Shown one piece after another: positions 48,901 to 56,895 of a stretch of DNA of 64,000 bases. The stretch is from assembly GCF_905475395.1 (NCBI RefSeq), contig NC_058337.1:8296983-8360982 (forward strand). The letters are read 5' to 3'. The translations under genes and the position numbers were made by a program. Source of the stretch: Chrysoperla carnea. Lineage: Eukaryota > Arthropoda > Insecta > Neuroptera > Chrysopidae. Positions within the stretch are counted from its first letter, which is position 1. Every line of letters starts with the position of its first letter. The notes beneath the pieces are model-generated. The model was not told where the DNA came from and made no database searches. It was given only the letters and a program-made list of their open reading frames with translations.

Positions 48901-49108
48901 AATCTTTTTTTATCTATACATATAAAATGCTTTGTCCTGAATGACTGACTGACTAAAAAGTGTAAATTGATGAGTCATGAAGAATGTTCTTCACAATAGA
49001 GAATCCACATATTATAATATATTTTGCAAATAGAACATTTATTTATATTAAAATTTTTGTATAATACTTTATAATTATTTGGTTTCAGATCGTCTGTTGG
49101 AGAAATAG
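38364..49108 (+). CDS. unrecognised six-exon gene, coiled-coil protein of 204 aa
   Basis: Six exons join in phase without a stop: 38364-38391, 40570-40749, 40814-40926, 43009-43116, 48709-48874 and 49089-49108 (615 bp). All introns are GT-AG. Residues 1-72 include [20 protein letters not shown] and [19 protein letters not shown], which look like a small folded domain. Exon 3 gives [20 protein letters not shown]; exon 4 is acidic and lysine-rich. Exon 5 starts with CYNPNC and then a perfect-looking heptad coiled coil built from the repeated words [21 protein letters not shown] and LADCREK. The end is IIIDRLLEK. I do not recognise the family; a BEN-domain-type protein lacking its BEN domain is one guess. 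Introns hold a hAT derivative, a SINE, a pogo-like MITE and a copia element. No transcript evidence was seen. Confidence 0.7.
38528..39060 (-). mobile_element. hAT-like transposon, deleted, with transposase C-terminal piece
   Basis: The ends CAGTGACGGATTTAGG (38528) and CCTAAATCCATCACTG (to 39060) are hAT-type inverted ends, continued by CCGCCCTAGGCCC blocks. Inside on the minus strand (38743-38943) is the hAT dimerisation tail: [20 protein letters not shown], then [19 protein letters not shown], as in ZMYM1-like transposases. The rest of the transposase is gone. I see no matching 8-bp target duplication. Confidence 0.82.
39085..39285 (+). repeat. dispersed repeat with a 43-bp tandem duplication
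   Basis: 39085-39210 (CCCTTGTGGAAATAAATCTG, GAAATTCAGAAAAAGAATAT) is the reverse complement of 51195-51350. The phrase CTGAAAATATCAAATAAATT followed by ATTAATCAATCATTTTATG occurs twice in tandem (39190-39275). Confidence 0.7.
39545..40097. repeat. nested palindromes around an (AT)n run
   Basis: GTCGACATCTTCTCTTGCGC (39619) pairs with GCAAGAGAAATGTCGAC (39819), and GAAAATGTATCCAAGCTAAA with TTTAGCTTGGGTACATTTTC. An (AT) microsatellite spans about 39839-39920. A second pair, TGACATATTTATTACCTCCG (39933) and CGGAGGTGATAAATATGTCA (40071), closes the outer hairpin. The 82-aa minus frame here is only the microsatellite read as codons. Confidence 0.85.
40098..40569. other. intron 1 of the six-exon gene, 3' part
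   Basis: AT-rich intron DNA ending at the acceptor TGTCTATAG. No other feature seen. Confidence 0.4.
40570..40749 (+). CDS. six-exon gene, exon 2
   Basis: The acceptor TGTCTATAG and donor AAAGG before GTAAGTAATT are strong. It encodes [16 protein letters not shown] through YKGVVLFLK. Confidence 0.75.
40814..40926 (+). CDS. six-exon gene, exon 3
   Basis: A 64-bp intron separates it from exon 2. The acceptor is GTTTTTCAG and the donor CCACAG before GTATGC, phase 0. It encodes [20 protein letters not shown] to FKTQAPQ. Confidence 0.75.
41148..41632. repeat. inverted repeat in intron 3 of the six-exon gene
   Basis: CTTGCTCTTTCAGTTAGACA, then GGGCCATCTGGCTGGCGGTA (41169-41213), returns reversed as TACCGCCAGGCAGATGGCCC and TCTAACTGAAAGAGCAAG (41565-41608). 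A tRNA-derived SINE lies between the arms. Confidence 0.75.
41305..41412 (-). mobile_element. tRNA-derived SINE head
   Basis: On the minus strand, ATGGCCGCGGTTGTTAAGGC fits a Leu/Ser-type A box, and a decayed B box (GAATTCGAATCC) follows after an AT-rich spacer. A poly-A/T-like tail follows. It cannot fold as a functional tRNA because the spacer between boxes is unpaired and too AT-rich. Confidence 0.6.
41882..42189. mobile_element. pogo/Tigger-like MITE, 308 bp
   Basis: The left end CAGTGAAACCTGGTTAAGAG matches the inverted right end (CTCTAACTCAGGTTTGACTG, then ACTG). TA dinucleotides flank both ends (41880-41881, 42190-42191), the duplication expected for Tc1/mariner-pogo elements. The CAGT-AAACCT-GTTAA end is typical of pogo/Tigger. 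No coding frame. Confidence 0.78.
42370..42895. repeat. fold-back element in intron 3 (about 525 bp)
   Basis: Strong arms 42525-42625 and 42722-42828: TCTAGGCATATCAATATCAC pairs with GTGATATTGATATGCCTAGA, and AAGCAATGCATCTAAGTGAG with CTCACTTAGATGCATTGCTT. Outer pairing (TTTTAGGTGCGTATTTAGCG with CGCTGAATACGTACCTAAAA) extends to about 42370-42895. Confidence 0.9.
43009..43116 (+). CDS. six-exon gene, exon 4
   Basis: The acceptor is TATCTTTCAG and the donor AAAACT before GTAAGTATTT, both phase 0. It encodes [20 protein letters not shown] and [12 protein letters not shown]. Confidence 0.75.
43571..43723 (+). repeat. repeat family A, copy 5, left part
   Basis: TATACCATGTATATATGAAA to GTTGTCCGTCCGTCC. 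The repeat is interrupted by the copia element and resumes at 48196. Confidence 0.88.
43724..43947 (-). repeat. copia 3' LTR
   Basis: 224 bp. In element orientation it starts TGTTGGAATG and ends CATTCCAAGA, a 10-bp inverted end with one mismatch. The adjoining minus-strand tract TTCTAGTGGGAG (43948-43959) is the polypurine primer. Confidence 0.95.
43962..47864 (-). CDS. copia Gag-Pol polyprotein, intact
   Basis: One 1,300-aa frame. Gag (UBN2-type) occupies about 1-210. A zinc knuckle, [14 protein letters not shown], lies near 217-230. The aspartic protease has [12 protein letters not shown] near 261-272. The integrase has the [14 protein letters not shown] zinc module near 388, the first Asp in [10 protein letters not shown] near 450, [10 protein letters not shown] near 514 and the Glu region in [18 protein letters not shown] near 545-560. 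The reverse transcriptase has VSAFLQGDL and YVDDLLIFS near 968. RNase H has [19 protein letters not shown] near 1140 and a [13 protein letters not shown] tail. Integrase before RT is the Ty1/copia order. All catalytic motifs that I checked are present, with no stop or frameshift. The first Met starts MKMSGNNLP; the second Met (codon 3) could also serve. Confidence 0.97.
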   Translation of the reverse strand: MKMSGNNLPVIEKLKGRENYNTWQFSIRTFLELEDLWTCVLGTDSTADEEKKIRRDVKAKSKIILCIDPINYVHIQNANTAKAVWDKLKITFHDSGLARKVSLIRTLITTNLESCESVEDYVGKIMSTAQKLNDINFEITDEWLGTFLLAGLPDEYKPMIMAIESSGIPLTADSVKTKLLQEVKNNKPTNSVALYNKQQNYNKHQYRNTNQQTKGPRCFNCNGYGHISKHCSRKKVNNSNYVKNKQTTLLSCFNTSNSKNNSWFVDSGASAHMSHTKVQNLKSASVADIMVANSHRINVKGIGSTEVNLNNVSVNIKDVLYVPDLSANLLSVSQTVKQGNTVIFDNKGCRILDSDGFQIASASLIDNIYKLDCEPSINQSLLTKSNIMDLWHRRLGHLNYEYIKKLKCIENVSNVNSSEYNCDKCVICVKGKQTLKPFKNAGTRAKNILELVHSDLCGPMESVSLGGARYFLTFIDDFTHKVFVFTLKNKSEVFEHFKNFKAFVENQSGYKIKILRTDNGGEYCSNDFTRFLQQSGIQHQLSTPHTPQQNGLAERMNRTIVEKVRCMLLDSGLGKEFWAEAVSTAVYLINRSPTKSLSNGIPEEVWSGTKVKLDHLKIFGCKAIMHIPKQNRRKLDQKSKECVFVGYSSNCKGYRLYEPKSRRTHISRDVVFLENDNISKKTDVDTVNLDLVGGSPLDIDNNFNEDVLEVGESDFVAESDDSSTYFSENSLEDPTFEFPQEAIHSADSTSTDLRRSERPKKPKVLDDFLLYMTKSTNFDPISVEEALTRPDANEWKLAMKDEYDSLIANHTWDLIDVPINKNVIKSKWVFKTKRSGTGKVQYKARLVVKGCAQKPGIDYDETYSPVVRYSSIRYLMALAVRYDLCIDQMDAVSAFLQGDLSEEIYMSQPEMFEVNDKACRLRKTIYGLKQSSREWNNKLNDCLLQAGLTRSRTDSCVYYKIKKKKLTFVAVYVDDLLIFSNDSTFKSHLKLQLSSRFKMKDVGEAKHCLGFEISRDRSKGKLWIGQKKYIEDILNKFNMSDCNPISTPLDTNQKLSKNMSPKTPDEAKEMLNIPYQQAVGSLLYAAHGTRPDIAFAVSVVSRFNNNPGKPHWNAVKRIFKYLKGTANYKLEFCKDETDDLVGYCDADWASDVDERRSVTGYVFKFQGGPITWSTKKQITVALSTAEAEYMALAAATQEAMWLKNFSKEFKLGPCSPTVIFCDNRSAIDLAHSNAHHSRTKHIDIRHHYIRERIISEDIKLVPTDTNSMLADVLTKGLVQTKHVKCVSGMGVTGFKEELEK
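47972..48195 (-). repeat. copia 5' LTR
   Basis: Identical to the 3' LTR by reading. The minus-strand bases directly after it, GGTTATGGGCC (about 47961-47971), match the anticodon-loop part of initiator tRNA-Met (CCCATAACC), the priming site used by Drosophila copia. Confidence 0.95.
48196..48570 (+). repeat. repeat family A, copy 5, right part
   Basis: Resumes with CGTCCGTCCGCCCGTCC, then GATAACTCAAAAACGAAAAA, GGGTCCGTAGGACCCATCTT, TTTACCCGTGAGGGCGCC. It ends CAATTGTTTGTTTTCACTTG. A short internal stretch after AGATATCAAG is missing compared with copy 6. Confidence 0.88.
48709..48874 (+). CDS. six-exon gene, exon 5 (coiled coil)
   Basis: The acceptor is TTTTGCCTAG and the donor ATAATAG before GTAATTGG, phase 1. 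It encodes [15 protein letters not shown] and the leucine heptads. The heptads come from a tandemly repeated 21-bp DNA unit starting GCAGATTTAAGAAAG. Confidence 0.78.
49089..49108 (+). CDS. six-exon gene, exon 6 (end)
   Basis: The acceptor is TTGGTTTCAG. The joined codon gives Asp, then RLLEK and TAG at 49106-49108. Downstream in-frame sequence has no motif. Confidence 0.6.
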
Positions 49109-49629
49109 GAGAGGATGCTGATACCCTAAGAGCTCAGTGGCGTTTTTGAGTACGTAAATTTGATAACTTGCGAATGTGTGGATGGTGAAATCGACAACCT
49201 GGCTGGGAGATTGGACGGCATTAGTAGGCTATGAATTTTTTAATTTGCAATTTTTCATTTGCAAAAAATGTTCTTGAGGCACTTTGAAACTTACACCAGT
49301 TTAAATACAATCAGTTATACGAGCTGTCATCGCCTGGCATGATTTGGTAGGGGCTTAAATGGCCTGGCAGATGATTTACATAGTGGAGTTAATGAATGTA
49401 AATTCAGGGTCGACTATCTAAGTTTTTTGATAATGAACCGATTTTGATCTAACATTGCTCATTTTGTTCGTAATTGCACTTAAGAAAAGCTTCCAAAATT
49501 AGTTGGTGACCCTTGCCTACTTCCTTTTTCGGGAATTCGATTTATATGCCCCAAACCTTCCGAAACGTTTTTAAAATAATAAATGAGGATGAAAATACCA
49601 ACCTAGGGGCTTTTGGGGCCTCGGAATTC

Positions 49630-50160
49630 AATATATGTATATATGAAATATACATAGTATATTAAGTTTAGTCCCAAGTTTGTAACGCTTAAAAATAATG
49701 ATGCTAGGAAAAAAATTTTGTCATAGGTGTTCATAAAATCACCTAATTAATCTATTTCCGGTTGTCCGTCCGTCCGTCCGTCTGTGGACACGATAACTCA
49801 AAAACGAAAAAAGATATCGAGCAGAAACAGCGTACTTAGGACGTAAAAAGTGAGGTCAAGTTCGTAAATGAGCATCATAGGTCAATTGAACCTATGATAG
49901 AGATAGAACAAAAGTTTAAATGTAAAAAATGTTTCTTATCAAAAATTAAACAACTTTTGTTTGAAACATTTTTTCGTAAACATCACTGTTTACCCGCGAG
50001 GGCGCCAATTAGGCGGAAATTTTATAATATGTACTATACTTGATTATCAGTTATGTATGTGTCACATGTTTGTATGTGTTATGTGATAAAGAAATCAACA
50101 CTGACTATACATGGTATTTCAACAATTAACTCAGTCAATTGTTTGTTTTCACTTGTTAAT
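49630..50160 (+). repeat. repeat family A, copy 6
   Basis: Nearly full length, close in sequence to copies 2 and 5: ATATATGAAATATACATAGT tip, TTTAGTCCCAAGTTTGTAAC, CCGTCCGTCCGTCTGTGG, TTTACCCGCGAGGGCGCC. It ends TTGTTTTCACTTG. The GGGTCCGTAGGACCC part is lost. Confidence 0.88.
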
Positions 50161-50429
50161 ATTATAATTTTAATGATTTTTTAAAGAAAAGGTTATAGAC
50201 GAGAGTCATTGGAAGAAATTTGGGCGAAATTCCATAAACGATAAAAATTTGTTATTGCTTTAAAGCAATAGCTACATTTTCATAGGAGTGAGTATGTTCG
50301 AAAATAATGATGATTGGTAAAACGTTAAAATTACATGCAATTAAAAAAAAATCATTATCAATACGTTAATACGAATGTATACTCTGTGTTAAAAAAAAAT
50401 GCTCGCAATTACACACAAATACATAATAC

Positions 50430-50990
50430 AGTGAGTGTTATTTAAAATGACTGCTCATTTTTTCGTTATTTTTAACGAAACGATCTAATTTTTTCGTTAT
50501 TTATTGGATCATCGATTTGAAATTTTGCACATTCATACAGGGTGATGGGTCACGATTCTTAATATTTTGCCTAGGATCAGAGATGGTTAGAGATCTCATG
50601 GTTAGAGAAAAAGTTTAATTTTATAACTATTATGCTAGAGAACGTAAAAACTGGACAAATTGATAATTTAATAGTGTTATGTATTCAAATAGTTCAATAA
50701 ACTGTAATAATTCGTAAAAATCGGTGTATGGGTATACAAAAATTTTCTAAGAACATTTTCTAATAGTTATTTTCGATATCTCTAACCATCTCTGACGCTA
50801 GGAAAAATATTAAGAATCGGTCCTATTTGTCAATTTGTGGTAGACTGAGTTTAGAGTTCTAATTTTGGTTAAGTGTCTTAAAAAATGTGGCCCATAACTC
50901 TGTGCAAAATTTGAAATCGATATTCCTATAAATAACGAAAATATGAGTATGTCTTCATCTTAAATCCGATACTCTGTATAATACTCTGCG
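50430..50990. repeat. fold-back element (about 560 bp)
   Basis: TTTCGTTATTTATTGGATCA, then TCGATTTGAAATTTTGCACA (50492-50532), pairs with 50905-50948. ATTCTTAATATTTT and GATCAGAGATGGTTAGAGAT (50555-50600) pair with 50778-50822. The ends read CAGTGAGTG / TACTCTG-type. No coding frame. Confidence 0.85.
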
Positions 50991-51364
50991 TTTTTATGGC
51001 ACATAGATATTCGAAGTAAAGAGTGATCAAATAAGAATTATACAATTTTATGGTTCCAATAAAAATATAAAAAGTGGGATTTGATCAAACCAATTAAATA
51101 ATTTTATAGTTTTTTTAAAATGTTTTTTCAATGTAATATAATCCAATGAAATCAGTTTATACTTTCAAAAATCCCTTCTTTAGTTGAATATTATTAAATG
51201 AAATTTACTAATTTTTTTGTTTGATATTTTCAGACTTTTTCTGATTTTTTCAGAGATAGTTGCACTTCACATATTCTTTTTCTGAATTTCAAACTAAATA
51301 TTCTTCCAGAGCAGATTCCAGAACATATTTATTCCCACAAGGGTAGATTCCGCAGAAGAGTTCA
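50991..51364. repeat. dispersed repeat, reverse copy of 39085-39210
   Basis: 51195-51350 pairs with 39085-39210 (ATATTCTTTTTCTGAATTTC, ATATTTATTCCCACAAGGGT). The preceding 200 bp are unremarkable. Confidence 0.6.
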
Positions 51365-51646
51365 GCCCGTTTTTGCCTAAACTGTACCTACGGTTTGCGA
51401 AAAAATATTTCTAACAAAAAATGTTACTTTTTAATAATCAATAACAACTTTATAATTTAAAATTTCCAACTGTTACCAGTTATGAAGTAGATTGAGCTTT
51501 TCATTGAGTCTGAAAAACTTGATCAAGTTTAATGTCTGCGTAAGGTGTGCGCTTATAGTTCCAAAATTTTTTACTGGGTGCATTTTTATCGATAAAAGTT
51601 ATTTTTCGAGTTTCAAGCATATGTCAACTTAAATAATACACCCTGT
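51365..51646 (+). repeat. partial copy of the CAGGSTGSC MITE
   Basis: Matches 20272-20543: CGTTTTTGCCTAA, AATAACAACTTTATAATTTA, AAGTTTAATGTCTGCGT, TTATTTTTCGAGTTTCAAG. It ends ACACCCTG followed by TATA. The left half of the element is absent. Confidence 0.75.
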
Positions 51647-53320
51647 ATACTTCGTATACAAATTCGCAACTCTAGTGCTATCGATTTTTAAATTGTTATT
51701 TACATTCTTTTTAATGCTAATGCATAACGAGAAACCGTTGTTCCTATAATGACACAAATCATCATTATCATAATTTACTCAATTCTGAATACTTAAACTT
51801 TTTTTTTGAAAATCTAGTGAAATGAGCAATGGGTTTGAGCCATGAGCATCGCCAGGGGGGGGGAGGGGCATCTGCCCCCTCTAGATTTTGGGATTCAAAG
51901 AAAGTCAATGAGTCTTTATAAAGACTATGCAACTGCATTGTTTAAAGCCTACTCAAAGAAGTCAAAAACAAAAATTTGTGCGTTCTTGCCCAAGGGGTGG
52001 GATCCACCCCTTCTTAGGGGTGCAAAAATTTATGCTGAAAATGACAACGGGAATCGATATAGGAATGAATTCTAAGCAAAAAGTGTCATTGAAACATATT
52101 TCGAAAAGTCAATACTTTCACTTTCGAGTTATTGGCGATTGAAATTCGGAGTATTTTACGTCAAATAATAGAAAAATTTGACGTTTTTTGAAAAAAGTTT
52201 CACTATCGTACACTTTTTAAAGTACTATAAAAAATCTTGAAAATGAAAAAAGTTTCAAGTTATTTGCATAAAAATTGACGGTTTAGTACAAAAACTGATA
52301 AATTTACCACGGGAAATTTCGGATACATATTTTTTGAAGACTTGCAATTTAAACAAAAAAAGTTCAGAAGGTAAAATATTTTGCTGAATTTTTTCCCCCG
52401 AAACTTTTTTCTGTAAATTTATTCTTTTTCGAGTCATTTAACGATAACAACATTTTTTTTGTATTTTTCGAAAAACATTTATGCATTTAAGTTGTAATAT
52501 TTGAAAAAACATTTATCCGAAACTGCTAGAACTTCTTGAGCCTGTTGCCAGTACCTAAACAAAGATATTTGGAAAGCAGCAAGCATTAATTTTAGTTCCC
52601 GTGATAAATTTATCAGTTTTTGTACTGAATAAAACATAAAAAGAAAGGCCCGATAAACTTTCTTTTCATCATAACTCCGTCAGTTTTTATCATTTTTGAC
52701 TACAAGTTTTTAGGAAAAGGGGCGCCCATATAATGAAATGGGGGTTAAAAAGGATAAAAGGAATGGTAGAACTAGAAACTTTTAGGTAAGACCTAAGCAA
52801 AAAATGCCCAACGGCCCCCCCAGTATAAATCCGGATTCCAGTGTGTGTGACCCCCCAAAATTTAGCTCTAGTTCTGCGACTGTTTTCAGGTAAATTAATT
52901 GTAAAATAGGTCTAACTTTAAAATAAAAAATAATTTCCGCGTTTTATCTGCTATATTTTTACTTGAACCTACAATTCATACTTTTCCCATTTTCCATAAG
53001 CAACTTTCCCTCCATATTTGTCATCGGCTTGCGACGCCCTTGGTTTGAACTCAAGTTAGAAAACGCTTTTTAGGTATACATTTTTACATTTTTATAGAAA
53101 CATTAATTCTATTACTTTTTTGTTTAATATATTAAATGCATTCCCTAATAAATTAACTTTGATTAACATAATTTATCAATTTTTATATGGATTAATTAAT
53201 TATCTATATTTATCCATTTTAAAATTTAATTCAAGCATAATTATTTATTTACTTTAATAAAATCGTTAGTTCATAAGAATTTTAAATTGTTGTTGAAATT
53301 GTAACAAATAAAATAAAAAA
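51647..53320. repeat. intergenic DNA with a fold-back pair
   Basis: 52274-52308 (TAGTACAAAAACTGATAAAT, then CACGGGAA) pairs with 52596-52632. G-rich and C-rich runs near 51853-51880, 52003-52020 and 52816 (for example GGGATCCACCCCTTC, CGGCCCCCCCAGT) suggest further decayed repeat ends. The 77-aa frame at 51842-52075 has no motif. 53050-53320 is the AT-rich 5' flank of the first gustatory receptor. Confidence 0.55.
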
Positions 53321-55486
53321 ATGTTTCAGAGAAAAATTTCAAATCATTATGAAATAATCAAAAATACGTTGATAATTTGTAAACTTTGTGGATGTTTTTT
53401 ACCATTCGATGTAGTTGAAACCAAAAATAATACTTATTTTAAAATAAATCCGTGTAAAGTTTGGTTTTATACAATTTTATATTCATTACTTGTCGCCAGT
53501 CATCTGATTTGCACTGTATTTTTTCAACCATCAAGTTTTTACAATATTACAAAAACTATTATTTTCACATACTTTGAATATTTTTTGCAAAAAATTATTT
53601 TAATAATAATTTTAATTGTGTTATTTTTTAATTGTAAAAAAATATTGAAATTGCATAATGTTTTAATTAATTGTGATACAATATTACAAAGTCTTAATTT
53701 AAATGTTGATGGTCTGAAATTAAAGAAAAATTTATATATCACTTTAATATTGAGTTACTTTCTAAACCTTGTATCAGTTTTGGGAATAATTTTTTCTAGG
53801 CATGCATATTTATTCCCGTTAGGACATTTAATAAAAACAAATGAACTAATACTAATCGCTATAAATGTTTATGGATTTCAAATGATTATAATTTGTATAA
53901 ATTTTCGTATGAAAATGATAAACAATTATTTAAAAACTGAAAAAATTACTAAAGTCCATCTAAAGATTGTTTGTCAAACTGTTAATAAATTACGAAAATG
54001 TTTATTAAAATCGAATTCTTATTATAATTTTATACTTTTATCGGCATTTATTACGAATATATTTAATTTGATTTCTATAAAACTGCTGATAGATTCGATC
54101 AAGGAAGGAAAACCTTTAAAAGTTCTTACAATTTTATCTCAAATGATTAATCGTATTACAAATTTATTAATAATTATTTTTAATTGTGAATCAGTAAAAA
54201 ATGAATCTGAGAAAACAGTTCATATTTTAGGCGACATTTTAATAAATTCTTCAAAATTAGATATTGAATTAGAAAATAGGGTATGTAAGAAATTGGACAG
54301 TATAAAATATTACAAATTTTAGAAAAATGTCGAAAATCTTGATTATTTTTCGTACAGTGGAGTATTTATACCAAATTGCCGGATAAAATATAATGAACGG
54401 ATTTTTATGCTTAAAATTGATTCAACAGACTATTTAAAACAATTTTTTAGTCATATTTGTCTTCAAACCCAATCATTTTCTTCTTCAATTTTTTTAATTT
54501 TTTTTACTTCCGAACCACTGTTTTTCTTATCTATACTTGCTTTTGTTTCAACGAAAGGTGATTATGGAATTCTAAGTAATTTTTTTTTACTTCCGAACCA
54601 CTGTTTTTCTTATCTATACTTGCTTTTGTTTCCACGAAAGGTGATTTTGGAATTCTAAGTTACAAATTTTCACTGAAAAACTGCCGGCTCGTTTTTTTTA
54701 TTTTTGACTTAAACTTTCTTAATCTCTACCCTTATCTTAGTCTTAAAAGAATAGGCGCAAATCCGCGCAAGATTTTTTTTCATAAAAATTTTATAGAATA
54801 CTTAAACTTTGCCCTGTTACAAAAAATTTTACAAAAAGGGACACATAAACAAAAAGCTTTGAGTTTGATTTTACCGAAAAAAATGTTACCCTTTTTCACA
54901 GCAAATATGAATATTAATAGAAACATTAACATTAGATACTAATAAATAAAGCACAAACCTTCGTCTTCAACATAAAAAAATTCTTACTTAATTACACTAA
55001 TAAACACAGTAAACGAAAATTGAATGACACGGTAAATCGAGAGCAACAACAATAATAACATGCATCCGTAAGAGCAGGTAAATTGTGGCTTACAAAAAGG
55101 GCGGGGTGAGGTTAAGGTAACTCAAGTGAACTGCTTGTGATGAAGTTATCTACCCACACCAAAAAACAACTTTCAATCCGAAACAAAAGAGTTGAGATTT
55201 CTGACTTTTGTCCGGAAATTTGGTATAAATACTTCACTGTGTTTCGGTAGATTATCTTAAAAATATTTTTGTCTAATTTAAAGGTGAAATTCTATTTTGA
55301 AATTTTGGATAAAAATCGAATAAAATTTTCTGTTTGTGGAATTTTTGAAATTAAATTTAGTATGATTATTTCGGTAAGGTATGACATGCATTTTTATAAT
55401 ATTTCCGATTAAATTTTTTTTTCCCACAGGTGTTTTCTGCTATTATTGGTTATTGGATCCTGTTATACCAGTTCCAATTGGTTTAA
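53321..55486 (+). CDS. insect gustatory receptor 1 (7tm_7 family)
   Basis: Exons 53321-54280, 55284-55373 and 55430-55486, all phase 0, giving 368 aa. The N-terminus has the family-like KLCGCFLPFDV (about 21-31). Hydrophobic segments lie near 47-68, 78-104, 138-158, 170-196, 236-258 and 267-287, with a seventh in exon 3 (AIIGYWILLYQFQLV). Exon 1 ends DIELENR before GTATGTAAG; exon 2 encodes KFYFEILDKNRIKFSVCGIF. In the family these are ligand-gated cation channels of sensory neurons with an intracellular N-terminus; ligands here are unknown. Length is normal. Short phase-0 exons at the 3' end are usual for insect gustatory receptors. The frame read through the donor gives ten spurious residues. 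It is paralogous to the receptor 4.8 kb downstream, about 60% alike by eye. Confidence 0.9.
54281..55283. other. gustatory receptor 1 intron 1 with an 80-bp tandem duplication
   Basis: TACTTCCGAACCACTGTTTT, then TCTTATCTATACTTGC to GGAATTCTAAGT, occurs twice in tandem (about 54507-54581 and 54588-54660) with two or three differences. The 83-aa frame across it is a by-product. Confidence 0.7.
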
Positions 55487-55638
55487 ATTATTGAAAAATT
55501 TATAAAATGTGTTTTAAATATATAAAATATTTTATATTTAAAAGAATATTCCGTAAATACACTAATATTTATGTAAGCTGTAATAATATTCGTTTTTAAA
55601 ATATCTGAATACTTAAATTTTGATTTTTTTTCCCGCAG

Positions 55639-55695
55639 TTGTTAACGGCTATTATTGGGTATTGGATCCTATTATATCCGTTTCAGATGGTTTAA
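55639..55695 (+). pseudogene. extra copy of the gustatory receptor last exon
   Basis: After a pyrimidine tract ending TTTTCCCGCAG, 57 bp encode LLTAIIGYWILLYPFQMV and TAA. This has the same length and phase as the real exon 3 (55430-55486) about 150 bp upstream. The Tyr-x-Phe centre is changed from YQF to YPF. It could be an alternative last exon or a leftover of a duplication; the intact acceptor and frame leave both open. Confidence 0.75.
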
Positions 55696-55814
55696 TTTAT
55701 TGAAAAATATTAAATTTTGTTAAAAAATTTTATAAAATACAATCCATTAAAATAATCATTCATCTTAGAGTTTCACCTGTGAATCTAACAGAATAAACTG
55801 AATTTTGGTACAAA

Positions 55815-56010
55815 CCTTTATTTTGTTAAGGTCAAAGATTGCAAAAATTAGTTTTTTGTGAATTTCTCGTTTCCCTTGCCTTCAATCGTATTTACATTTA
55901 TTATATAAGTTGCAGAAGAGGATAAACTTCTTTATAAATTTTGTCTAAAACTTTTTTTTGTTCGTTGAACCGTTTTTGAAATAGAGAGCGCCGAAAATGG
56001 AGTGCTCAGT
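55815..56010 (+). repeat. diverged fragment of the long-TIR transposon
   Basis: GTTAAGGTCAAAGATTGCAA, ATTTCTCGTTTCC, TTTATAAATTTTGTCTAAAA and GTTGAACCGTTTTTGAAATA follow the same order as 7570-7740. It is an old relative of the terminal repeat of the element at 7441-9340. Confidence 0.65.
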
Positions 56011-56059
56011 TTAACGTACCTTGCATGGTCAATACTTATAAATATAAGATATTAAATAA

Positions 56060-56350
56060 TTATTTACTTCCCACTATAGGAAGTTATTGTAATGGGTCCG
56101 ATTTTTGAAATCGAAATTTTTAACATATCTTTACGTTCAATGGTTAGGAAAAGGCATTTACACTAATTTTAAGAAGAAGCCTGTGTGTGTGTGTAAGTAC
56201 GTACGTAAACATTTTTTTCGGCGTCGATATCGAGCAAACAAAAAAATGAAATGAGCTTCGTTGAGGTATCAATCGAAGCGTATTAACGGCAATATGAACC
56301 GAAAAGAATTTCATAACATTCGATCGAGTCGTTTCGAGTCGGTCGAGTTT
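56060..56350 (+). repeat. dispersed repeat fragment (TATAGGAAGTTATTG family)
   Basis: ACTATAGGAAGTTATTGTAA, then GGTCCGATTTTTGAAATCG and later GGCGTCGATATCGAGCAAAC, is wording I associate with interspersed insect repeats. There is no second full copy in this window, so the call rests on familiarity and is uncertain. Confidence 0.4.
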
Positions 56351-56895
56351 TTATTGTTTTTAATTTTATAATTTTTTATTACAATGGTGGGGACTTCAAG
56401 GGTCACACCAGACTCCACCCACGGCTTGTGTAAGTAGTATTTAATGAATAATTAGTATAAAATCGTGAAGTCCAGTCTAGTAAGCGATTTTTTCCGTATT
56501 CAATTTTCTAAAGAAAAAAATTTCCTTAGCTGACGCAGCACTTGTGTTACCGTTTTTATTTTATTTTCGTTTACATACTTTTTGATGCTAATGCATATCA
56601 TCAATTCATAAATTGTTTATATAATGACATTGTCTCTCATTATCATAATAAATTCAATTTTGAATAAGTACCTACTTAAACATTGTTTTTTTTAATAGGA
56701 AGACCTAGAGAAAAGGTGCAATTGGTTTAATATCAAGTTAGAAAACACCTTCTACATATTTCTATAAAAACCTAGTGAAAAATTATATTCTTTTAGCGAA
56801 TTCCCGAAGGAAATGGAGCTGTTACTTTTGTACTAATAATGAAATTTTGAAAAAGTTTCTTCAAATGCTCGTCGATCCTATATATATATATATAT

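Noticed and set aside
53539..53742. 67-aa minus-strand frame in gustatory receptor 1
   Set aside because: Antisense to receptor coding sequence with no motif.
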